From assembly GCA_964422195.1 (NCBI GenBank), contig CAYRAF010000019.1, forward strand, positions 1 to 20,240: a stretch of 20,240 bases of DNA, given 5' to 3'. Positions within the stretch are counted from its first letter, which is position 1; the number at the start of each line of letters is the position of its first letter. This DNA is from CALVUP01 sp964422195. GTDB taxonomy: Bacteria > Bacillota_I > Bacilli_A > RF39 > UBA660. A program made the position numbers and the translations under genes. Positions 8,319 to 13,686 of the stretch are shown here, in pieces. The notes below the pieces were generated by a model. The model was not told the origin of the DNA and did no database searches. It saw nothing but the letters and a program-made list of their open reading frames with translations.

Positions 8319-9227
8319 TTGAAATATTTAGAAGAATATATTAAGTATTTAACATATGAAAAACATTATTCTAATCATACTATTATTAATTATGAAAGTG
8401 ATATTTTAGAATTTATTGAGTATTTAGAAAAAGAATCTATTGAACTATTAAAAATAGATTATGCTTTTATTAGAGGATATTTAAATTATTTAGTTAATGA
8501 TAAAAAAGATAATAATACTACTGTTAGTAGAAAAATAAGTTCTTTAAGAGGATTTTATAAATATTTATCTAATAATGATTATATAAATAATAATCCTTTT
8601 AGATTGGTATCACTTCCTAAAAAAAGTAAAAAACTTCCTAAATATTTTTATTATAATGAATTAGAAGAATTATTTAATAGTTGTGATATAAAAACTCCTC
8701 TTGGACAAAGAGATGAGTTAATACTTGAAATGTTATATGCTACTGGTGTTAGAGTATCTGAACTTGTTAATATTAAAGTAAACGATATTAATGAAGGTAA
8801 TCTAACTATTAATATAGTGGGTAAAGGTAATAAAGAGAGAATAGTATCATTTGGAGAATATGCTAAAGATGCACTTGATTTATATTTAAGTGATGGTAGA
8901 AAAAAACTTAATAAAAAGGATAGTGATTATTTATTTTTAAATCATATTGGTGGTAATTTAACTACTAGAGGAGTTAGAGATATTCTTGATAGATTAATTA
9001 AAAAAACTACAATTGATAAAAATATATCTCCACATATGTTAAGACATACTTTTGCTACTCATTTAATAAATGAAGGATGTGATTTACTAGCTGTATCGGA
9101 ATTATTAGGACATGAAAGTATATCAGCTACTCAAATATATACGCATGTAACTACAGATCATTTAAAGGAAGTATATTTTCATACACATCCAAGAGCATAT
9201 ATAAATAAGGATAAAGAAGATAAATGA
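8319..9227 (+). CDS. xer: Tyrosine recombinase XerC/XerD
   Basis: Site-specific recombinase expected to resolve chromosome dimers at dif, activated by FtsK, which is encoded two genes upstream. The N-terminal core-binding (SAM-like) domain covers about residues 1-95 (LTYEKHYSNHTIINY, SSLRGFYKYL). The catalytic set is complete: R145 (ATGVRVSEL), K169, H239 and R242 (PHMLRHTFATH), H265 (LLGHESI) and Y274 (TQIYTHV). The C-terminus HTHPRA is typical of XerC/XerD rather than phage integrases. The start is TTG at 8319, supported by TAGGTGAT, which overlaps the rnhB stop. At 302 aa it has normal length. I cannot tell XerC from XerD by eye, and a single-Xer system is possible. Confidence 0.9.
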   Translation: MKYLEEYIKYLTYEKHYSNHTIINYESDILEFIEYLEKESIELLKIDYAFIRGYLNYLVNDKKDNNTTVSRKISSLRGFYKYLSNNDYINNNPFRLVSLPKKSKKLPKYFYYNELEELFNSCDIKTPLGQRDELILEMLYATGVRVSELVNIKVNDINEGNLTINIVGKGNKERIVSFGEYAKDALDLYLSDGRKKLNKKDSDYLFLNHIGGNLTTRGVRDILDRLIKKTTIDKNISPHMLRHTFATHLINEGCDLLAVSELLGHESISATQIYTHVTTDHLKEVYFHTHPRAYINKDKEDK

Positions 9228-10648
9228 GATATGTAGATGTTAATAGTTTACCAAAAAGAAAATATGGAAATGGTTTTATAATTGATTGGGAAAAATCAGT
9301 GGGTAAAACTGTTTCTTTTATTTATGATGGTATTAAAGGTAAATTCAAAATAGAAAATCATTTAAAAGGTAATTATATAGTTATTTCATATAAAAATAAA
9401 ACTAAGAAAATGAGAACTAATCATTTGATGCAATTTAAATTTAGAGAACTTGTTTTTGGAAATCATAGAAAACTTCATTATATAGATTTTAGTAATATTC
9501 CAATAAAAAATAATAAATATGATTGGAAAGGTTCTATAGGTAAAGAAATTCCTTTTTCATTTAATGATATAACAGGATCACTTTATATAGAAAAGTATAC
9601 CTCAAAAAATCATATGGGATATTTAACAGTAATGTATAATAATCAAAAGTATGATATTAGAAATATTAATTTATTAATGGGTAAAATATCAAAAATAGTT
9701 TCTTTTGGTAAATATCATTTTGAAATATCTCAGAAGGTTAATAATGTTGTAATCTTAAAAAGAAAAAAGGAATATAGGGGGAATATTAGAAGAAAGTTCT
9801 ATAAATATTTATGTAAGAGATGTTATTATCAAGGGTGGATAGAAGAATCATCTTTAGAAACATCCAAAATTATTTGTAGTAATTGTTCTAATAAGATTGC
9901 TGTAAAGGGAAAAAGTGATATTATGAGTGAAGCACCTTGGATGATATATTTTTTTCAAGAAAAAGATCAATCTATGATCTATACTGAGAGAAAAACAAGT
10001 AATAAAAAAATATATCCTATCTGTCCTAACTGTAAGCAAATAAGAAAAACCCCTATGCAGATAGGGACTATTTATAAATATCATTCTATTGCTTGTCCTT
10101 GTTGTAGTGATAAAGTTACTTATCCTGAAAAATTTATTTTAGAATTCTTTAAACAGATTAAAGTTAATCTTATATATCAACCAAAAAAGAATGTGTTGCC
10201 GTGGATAGAGAATTATTTTTATGATTTTTATGATCCAGAGAAGAAAATTATTATAGAAGTAAATGGAATGCATCATTATCAACATGTTAAACATTATAGT
10301 AGAAGTTTAAAAGAAGTAAAAGATATAGACAGAATAAAAAAAGCTTTAGCTTTAAAGAATAATATGAAATATATTGTAATAGATGCCAGATATAGTGATT
10401 TAAACTATATAAAAGAAAGTCTAAAGAATAATAAAACTTTAAGAAAATATTATTCATTTGATATTAGAAAAATAGACTTTAGTAAATGTGAGTATGCTAC
10501 TATACAATCAGCTTATTTTAAAATATATGAATATAAAAAGAAACACCCAAGTATAACTTATAAAGAATTATCTTTAAAATATGGTTTTTGTAAAGATACT
10601 ATTTCCAAACAAGTAAGAAGAATAGAAGCATATTTAAATAAGAATTAA
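9224..10648 (+). CDS. Multidomain zinc-ribbon / PD-(D/E)XK-like (Vsr-type) putative endonuclease
   Basis: Function not established. From the N-terminus: two similar ~75-residue units (about 3-78 and 86-160) sharing DW-x-x-S-(V/I)-GK-x-(I/V)-x-F and G-x-(F/L)-x-IE; then a zinc-ribbon-like stretch with C197, C200, C218 and C221. Next comes an APWMIYFF motif and a second cysteine set (C267, C270, C291, C293/C294). A nuclease-like core follows, with E302 in YPEKF, D334 in YFYDFYD, E345 in IIIEVNG, and HHY at 350-352. A helix-turn-helix-like end (SITYKELSLKYGFCKDTISKQVRR) closes it. I recall similar zinc-ribbon proteins with an APWM motif and YDFY...IIE...HHY core from phages and integrated elements of Firmicutes. 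The start ATG overlaps the xer TGA stop by 4 bp. It could be a selfish endonuclease, a repair enzyme or a Xer accessory factor. Confidence 0.6.
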   Translation: MRYVDVNSLPKRKYGNGFIIDWEKSVGKTVSFIYDGIKGKFKIENHLKGNYIVISYKNKTKKMRTNHLMQFKFRELVFGNHRKLHYIDFSNIPIKNNKYDWKGSIGKEIPFSFNDITGSLYIEKYTSKNHMGYLTVMYNNQKYDIRNINLLMGKISKIVSFGKYHFEISQKVNNVVILKRKKEYRGNIRRKFYKYLCKRCYYQGWIEESSLETSKIICSNCSNKIAVKGKSDIMSEAPWMIYFFQEKDQSMIYTERKTSNKKIYPICPNCKQIRKTPMQIGTIYKYHSIACPCCSDKVTYPEKFILEFFKQIKVNLIYQPKKNVLPWIENYFYDFYDPEKKIIIEVNGMHHYQHVKHYSRSLKEVKDIDRIKKALALKNNMKYIVIDARYSDLNYIKESLKNNKTLRKYYSFDIRKIDFSKCEYATIQSAYFKIYEYKKKHPSITYKELSLKYGFCKDTISKQVRRIEAYLNKN

Positions 10649-10669
10649 TATTTTAATCTCATATTAGCT

Positions 10670-10694
10670 AGGTTTACGTCAAGTAGACTTTTTT
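10670..10694 (+). terminator. Terminator ending the ftsK-to-nuclease cluster
   Basis: Arms AGGTTTAC and GTAGACTT pair over 8 bp with two G-U wobbles around a GTCAA loop, followed by TTTT and an AT-rich stretch. It separates the cluster from the poly-G promoter. Confidence 0.65.
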
Positions 10695-10697
10695 ATT

Positions 10698-10713
10698 TGT
10701 CAAAATATTGACA
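10698..10713 (+). promoter_or_regulatory. Dyad overlapping the -35 box, operator-like
   Basis: TGTCAA (10698-10703) and TTGACA (10708-10713) are perfect inverted repeats separated by AATA. The right half is the -35 hexamer of the next promoter, so a bound regulator would compete with RNA polymerase. No regulator is identified. Confidence 0.4.
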
Positions 10714-10735
10714 CGGGGGGGGTAACTATTATAAT
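10708..10735 (+). promoter_or_regulatory. Consensus promoter with a G8 tract in its spacer
   Basis: TTGACA (10708-10713), a 16-bp spacer and TATAAT (10730-10735) give both hexamers at full consensus. The spacer contains C followed by eight G residues (10715-10722). Loss or gain of a G changes the spacer to 15 or 17 bp. It drives the membrane protein starting at 10766. Confidence 0.8.
10715..10722 (+). repeat. Homopolymeric G8 tract
   Basis: Eight consecutive G residues, unusual in this very AT-rich sequence; I noticed no other G run of this length in the window. Such runs are prone to slipped-strand length change. Confidence 0.9.
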
Positions 10736-10765
10736 TAAAGTATAAAATAAAAAGGAGAGTTAAAT

Positions 10766-11638
10766 ATGAAAGATGAAAAAGATTTAGAAATAGTAGAAAA
10801 ACCAAAAAAGAAAAAAGGTGTCATAATAGGATTTATTTTATTAATTCTTATAATACTAGGATTAGTAGGATACATTTTATATGATAAGGGTATTATTAAA
10901 TTAGATGCTAAGAAAGAAAAGGTAGAAACTAACGAGGAAGTAAAGAAAGAAAAAGAAGAAACACCAGAAGAACTATCTATAGATGATAAATTAGTAACAG
11001 AAAATATGAAAAAGATAGGTGGCTTTTCTGAAAATTATTATGACAAAGAAAAGACTACCATAGAAGATTTAGACAATAATGTATTATTATCTGCAGGTAT
11101 ATATTTATATGCTCAAGATAGTATAGTCCCATCTATTAATTATGATGATGAGAATCTTGAAATTGAAGCTATAAAAGGGACTATAAACAAAGAAAAACTA
11201 GGTAAAAATATTAAAAGTATTTTTGGAAGCAAAATAAAATATAATGATACTCTAACTGAAAAACAATATGTAAAAATAGATAAAGGTATTATAATGGAAG
11301 TTAATTCCAATTATAGTTATAAATTACGTGGAATGGATAATGAATGGGGTGATTTAGTTTCAAATATTTACACTAAAAACGAAAAAGCTCTACAATATAG
11401 TGATAGAATTGAGATTTATCAAAAATCTTTAATTTTAAGTCAAACTAGAGGAGAAGATTTTGTATATGTATATAAAGCTACTGATCAAGGATTAAAATCT
11501 TCAATAGGTAAAGAAAGTGCTGCAATAAAATGGGAAGATATTGCTAATAAATACTATAATAAAGCCGATACTTATAAATTTATATTTAAATTAGAAGATG
11601 GTAATTATATATTCTCATCAGTAGAACTTGTAAAATAG
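10766..11638 (+). CDS. Single-pass membrane protein with extracytoplasmic domain, function unknown
   Basis: I do not recognise a family. The 290-aa product has a charged cytoplasmic N-terminus (MKDEKDLEIVEKPKKKKG) and one transmembrane helix (about 18-40). A Lys/Glu-rich linker (about 50-70) leads to a soluble domain of ~215 residues predicted to lie outside. The domain has no cysteines and no cell-wall sorting motif, and I see no lipobox. It reads as mixed alpha/beta, with VYVYKATDQGLKSSIG and FIFKLEDGNYIFSSVEL near the end. AAGGAGAG lies 9 bases before the ATG. It stands alone: a terminator precedes it and a new promoter begins inside its last codons. The promoter's G tract suggests its surface expression could be switched. 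Confidence 0.8.
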   Translation: MKDEKDLEIVEKPKKKKGVIIGFILLILIILGLVGYILYDKGIIKLDAKKEKVETNEEVKKEKEETPEELSIDDKLVTENMKKIGGFSENYYDKEKTTIEDLDNNVLLSAGIYLYAQDSIVPSINYDDENLEIEAIKGTINKEKLGKNIKSIFGSKIKYNDTLTEKQYVKIDKGIIMEVNSNYSYKLRGMDNEWGDLVSNIYTKNEKALQYSDRIEIYQKSLILSQTRGEDFVYVYKATDQGLKSSIGKESAAIKWEDIANKYYNKADTYKFIFKLEDGNYIFSSVELVK

Positions 11639-11656
11639 TTAACTATATGTTATAAT
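11628..11656 (+). promoter_or_regulatory. Promoter of the putative antitoxin RNA
   Basis: TTGTAA (11628-11633), a 17-bp spacer and TATAAT (11651-11656), with the -35 inside the end of the upstream membrane protein gene. No plausible protein start with a Shine-Dalgarno follows, which suits a noncoding RNA. Confidence 0.65.
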
Positions 11657-11684
11657 GAATATGCAAGAGAAATCTGCATAAAAT

Positions 11685-11698
11685 AAAAAAGGAACATT
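11685..11698 (-). terminator. Likely 3' end of the toxin mRNA
   Basis: On the minus strand AATGTTCC is followed by six T and then ATTT. The local stem available (ACATTC with GAATGT, large loop) is weak. The best partner of this sequence is the mRNA 5' end, more than 200 nt away, so the mode of termination is uncertain. Confidence 0.35.
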
Positions 11699-11735
11699 CA
11701 ATATTACTGTGTTGGGTGTTGCCGAATGTATTCGT

Positions 11736-11766
11736 TCACCTAACAAAGGTTAGGTGATTTTCTTTT
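11736..11766 (+). terminator. Terminator of the putative antitoxin RNA
   Basis: TCACCTAAC (11736-11744) and GTTAGGTGA (11749-11757) form a perfect 9-bp stem with an AAAG loop, followed by TTTTCTTTT. The T run touches the complement of the toxin stop codon (11765-11767). Confidence 0.85.
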
Positions 11767-11851
11767 ACAAGCAAATTACAAATAGTAATAAGATAAGTAA
11801 AATTATGATAAAAAGGAGAAAGAAGATTATAAAATCTTTTTTACTCATCAT
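11765..11851 (-). CDS. Putative type I toxin: 28-residue hydrophobic membrane peptide
   Basis: A minus-strand reading frame of 28 codons beginning MMSKKDF and continuing as one unbroken run of Ile, Leu, Phe and Val with a single Cys near the end, then TAA. This is one membrane-spanning helix with a short charged cytoplasmic start. GGAGGTGAT (11860-11852) is a perfect nine-base match to the 16S anti-Shine-Dalgarno; it lies 4 nt before the first ATG and 7 nt before the second, so the second Met may be the true start. A consensus promoter gives a 52-nt leader. Small peptides of this kind are the toxins of type I toxin-antitoxin systems and damage the membrane when over-expressed. I do not match it to a named toxin family. 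A leader or signalling peptide is an alternative. Confidence 0.6.
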   Translation of the reverse strand: MMSKKDFIIFFLLFIIILLILLLFVICL

Positions 11852-11910
11852 ATCACCTCCAATCAAAGCGGTTGAAGGCAATCACCCAACTATTAAATGT
11901 TCCTATATAT

Positions 11911-11939
11911 ATTATACAATAAGTAAACCTGTTTAACAA
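11911..11939 (-). promoter_or_regulatory. Promoter of the putative toxin mRNA
   Basis: Read on the minus strand: TTGTTA, a 17-bp spacer, TATAAT, then seven bases to GGAACATT, whose first G (11903) is the expected start. It lies just downstream of sspI on the same strand. Confidence 0.65.
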
Positions 11940-11947
11940 CGTAAATG

Positions 11948-12163
11948 TTATTTTTCTTTTTGAAGCCTATTATATATGATATCTAACATTTTATTTTTTA
12001 ATTTATCATCTGCATCTTCCCATATAAGTTCTAAAAATACTCCTTCTCCAGGTAAAACCTCTTCATCTTTTTCCTTAATAGAAGCATCTAAGGCTTCTTT
12101 TAGTTTGTCTTTGTTGTCCTCTTTAAAATTATTAATAATGTGTTTTCTTATGCTTAAATCCAT
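11948..12163 (-). CDS. sspI: Small acid-soluble spore protein I (SspI)
   Basis: Minor spore protein accumulated in the forespore core; known in Bacillus, where its synthesis is controlled by sigma-G. The 71-residue length equals that of Bacillus SspI, and the family core is recognisable: DLSIRKHIINNF at the start, then LPGEGVFLELIWEDADD (LPGxGVxxExIWxxAD) and a helical basic end. AAGGAGGG lies about 5 bases before the ATG on the minus strand. A sigma-G-like -10 (CATTTATA, read on the minus strand at 12200-12193) may exist, but I could not find a convincing -35. Its neighbour across the divergent gap region includes a TrmH-type methyltransferase, as in Bacillus (ysgA-sspI). I see no clear terminator before the toxin promoter, so read-through into the toxin gene during sporulation is possible. 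Confidence 0.85.
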   Translation of the reverse strand: MDLSIRKHIINNFKEDNKDKLKEALDASIKEKDEEVLPGEGVFLELIWEDADDKLKNKMLDIIYNRLQKEK

Positions 12164-12273
12164 ATTATCCCTCCTTATTTTATTATTAGTTATATAAATG
12201 ATTTTATACTAATAATTTACATAAATTTACTACCAATATATTTACAATTATATACTTATAGTTTTATTTGTTA

Positions 12274-12279
12274 TATAAT
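12274..12279 (+). promoter_or_regulatory. -10 box for the metallopeptidase-rimM-trmD cluster
   Basis: TATAAT 19 bases before ATG 12299, with no convincing -35. It overlaps an in-frame upstream ATG at 12278, which argues against that ATG being the start. Confidence 0.4.
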
Positions 12280-12298
12280 GATGTTAGTGGTGATAATT

Positions 12299-12937
12299 AT
12301 GCAAATGAAATTTGATGATATTTTGTATGATGTAGTAGTAGAGAAAAAAAGGACTACTAAACATACATATATTAGAGTAAAAGAAGATTTAAAAATATAT
12401 GTTACTACTAATATAAAAGCAGATGAAGAATATTTAATAGAAGTTTTAAAGCATAATTATGATAGTATTCATAAAATGATAAAAAAACAGTTACATAAGG
12501 AAAAAGAAAAAGAAAAGTTTTTATATTTAGGTTGTGAATATGAAATTATTTATACAGATAAATTTGATGTTAGCATAGGAGAAAGTAAGGTATATATAAA
12601 TAAAAATATAGATATTGATAAATGGTATAAAAAAGAAGCTAAAAAGTTGTTTCAAGAAAGATTAGATTATTGGTATAATCATTTTTCTAGAGAAATTGAT
12701 AAACCAACTCTTTGGATTAGAAAGATGACTAGTAGATGGGGAGTATGTAATACTAAAGATAAGAATATTACTTTAAATTTAGAACTTATGAAAAGAGATA
12801 TTAAATACTTAGATTATGTTATTGTTCATGAACTATCTCATTTAGTATATGCGAATCATTCAAAAAAGTTTTGGAATGTAGTTTCTGAAAATATAAAAGA
12901 TTATAAAGATATTAGAAAAGAAATGAAAGATTTTTAG
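12299..12937 (+). CDS. YgjP-like (DUF45) zinc metallopeptidase
   Basis: Predicted cytoplasmic zinc-dependent peptidase of the YgjP/DUF45 (WLM-related) family; substrates unknown. The zinc site is HELSH in YVIVHELSHLVYANHSKKFW, with a further His in NHSKKFW as third ligand. Upstream is the family hallmark SRWGVCNTKDKNITLNLEL. The N-terminal half is a basic, mixed alpha/beta domain with the usual tyrosine- and lysine-rich stretch. I chose ATG 12299 because GTGGTGAT lies 5 bases upstream; the in-frame ATGs at 12278 and 12281 overlap or adjoin the -10 box. The length is 212 aa. Its TAG stop overlaps the AGGAGGG of the next gene, indicating one operon. Confidence 0.88.
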   Translation: MQMKFDDILYDVVVEKKRTTKHTYIRVKEDLKIYVTTNIKADEEYLIEVLKHNYDSIHKMIKKQLHKEKEKEKFLYLGCEYEIIYTDKFDVSIGESKVYINKNIDIDKWYKKEAKKLFQERLDYWYNHFSREIDKPTLWIRKMTSRWGVCNTKDKNITLNLELMKRDIKYLDYVIVHELSHLVYANHSKKFWNVVSENIKDYKDIRKEMKDF

Positions 12938-12947
12938 GAGGGAATAT

Positions 12948-13679
12948 ATGCTTATCACTAGTTTAGATAATGATAGAATAAAGAAGTATATTAAATTAAA
13001 ACAAAGAAAGTATAGAGAAGAGTCTAAAACTTATATTGTAGAGGGAGAGCATTTAGTATTAGAAGCATATAGAACAGGTATGGTAATTGAGGTTATACTT
13101 ACTCGTGATTGTGTTATTCCAATAGATTCAGAAAAAGTATATGTTACAGAAGAAATATTGAATGCAATTACTACAATGGAAAATGCTCCTGATGTTATGG
13201 CTTTATGTAAGATGCCTGAAGAAGAAGTTTATGGTAATAAATTATTATTATTAGATGGCATACAAGATCCTGGTAATTTAGGAACTATTGTTAGAAGTGC
13301 AGTTGCTTTTAATGTAGATACTATTGTTTTAGGGAAAAATACTGTTGATTTATATAATCCTAAAACAATAAGGGGAGCCCAAGGGATGAATTTTCATATT
13401 AATATTATTGAAAGGGATTTAAAAGAAATAATTCCGGAGTTAAAAAGTAAAGAAATTCCTATTTATGGAACAGATGTTAATGTTGGAGATGATGCTAAAA
13501 TATTAAGAGATAAAGATAAAGAAAAATATGCTTTAATTATGGGTAATGAAGGACAAGGTATAAGTAGAGAAATAAAAGATTTATGTGATACTATGCTTTA
13601 TATAAAAATGAGTGAAAAAGTAGATAGTTTAAATGTAGGAGTAGCTACATCAATTCTACTTTATGAATTAGATAAATAG
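12948..13679 (+). CDS. TrmH/SpoU-family RNA 2'-O-methyltransferase (YsgA-like)
   Basis: SAM-dependent methyltransferase of the trefoil-knot SPOUT class acting on rRNA or tRNA; the exact target is unknown. The N-terminal substrate-binding domain (ITSLDNDRIKKYIKLKQRKYREE, then YIVEGEHLVLEAYRTG) covers about 1-95. The catalytic domain shows LLLDGIQDPGNLGTIVRSA (motif 1), LYNPKTIRGAQGMNF, LIMGNEGQGIS (motif 2) and KVDSLNVGVATSILLYEL (motif 3). At 243 aa it has normal length. A strong AGGAGGG precedes ATG 12948. In Bacillus the homologue ysgA adjoins sspI; here sspI lies on the opposite strand one gene away. The TAG stop is part of the rimM Shine-Dalgarno. Confidence 0.92.
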   Translation: MLITSLDNDRIKKYIKLKQRKYREESKTYIVEGEHLVLEAYRTGMVIEVILTRDCVIPIDSEKVYVTEEILNAITTMENAPDVMALCKMPEEEVYGNKLLLLDGIQDPGNLGTIVRSAVAFNVDTIVLGKNTVDLYNPKTIRGAQGMNFHINIIERDLKEIIPELKSKEIPIYGTDVNVGDDAKILRDKDKEKYALIMGNEGQGISREIKDLCDTMLYIKMSEKVDSLNVGVATSILLYELDK

Positions 13680-13686
13680 GTGATTT

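Larger units (their letters stand above)
11663..11766 (+). ncRNA. Putative antisense antitoxin RNA, about 100 nt
   Basis: Bounded by the promoter at 11628-11656 and a strong terminator ending about 11766. Predicted hairpins are ATGCA/TGCAT (11661-11679, its first bases near or just before the expected start), CGAA/TTCG around 11724-11734, and the terminator stem. The RNA is fully complementary to the 3' part of the predicted minus-strand toxin mRNA and just reaches its stop codon. This 3'-overlapping convergent layout matches type I systems such as TxpA/RatA and BsrG/SR4 of Bacillus. It also carries GGAACATT and GTTGGGTG in the same sense as the toxin 5' leader. Existence as an RNA is inferred. 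Confidence 0.6.
11691..11903. repeat. Inverted repeat arms flanking the toxin gene
   Basis: Left arm 11691-11723 holds GGAACATT, a spacer, GTTGGGTG and TTGCC. Right arm 11877-11903 holds the complements GGCAA, CACCCAAC and AATGTTCC. They pair over 8+8+5 bp with one bulged base and one internal loop. On the minus-strand transcript they are the extreme 5' and 3' ends. A ~213-bp element with terminal inverted repeats is the alternative reading. Confidence 0.8.

Noticed and set aside
8319..9227. Xer as an integrase marking a mobile island
   Set aside because: The C-terminal HTHPRA, the normal length and the linkage to ftsK fit a housekeeping XerC/XerD; no att-like repeats or tRNA gene are visible.
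11691..11766. SRP RNA, 6S or another housekeeping RNA
   Set aside because: None of the conserved cores (for example the SRP GGAA/GCAGCC loop region) can be found, and the RNA is too short and simple.
11691..11903. Fst/par-type toxin-antitoxin locus
   Set aside because: The repeats are inverted, not direct, so the two RNAs would not be complementary at their 5' parts, and the peptide does not look like Fst.
11754..11936. Plus-strand 60-codon frame starting MIFFYKQ
   Set aside because: It begins inside the antitoxin terminator, has no ribosome site, and runs antisense to the better supported toxin frame and its leader.
11976..12197. Plus-strand 73-codon frame
   Set aside because: Antisense shadow of sspI, low-complexity Ser/Leu, no Shine-Dalgarno.
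12278..12298. ATG at 12278 as the metallopeptidase start
   Set aside because: It overlaps the TATAAT box and lacks a ribosome site; ATG 12299 has GTGGTGAT upstream.
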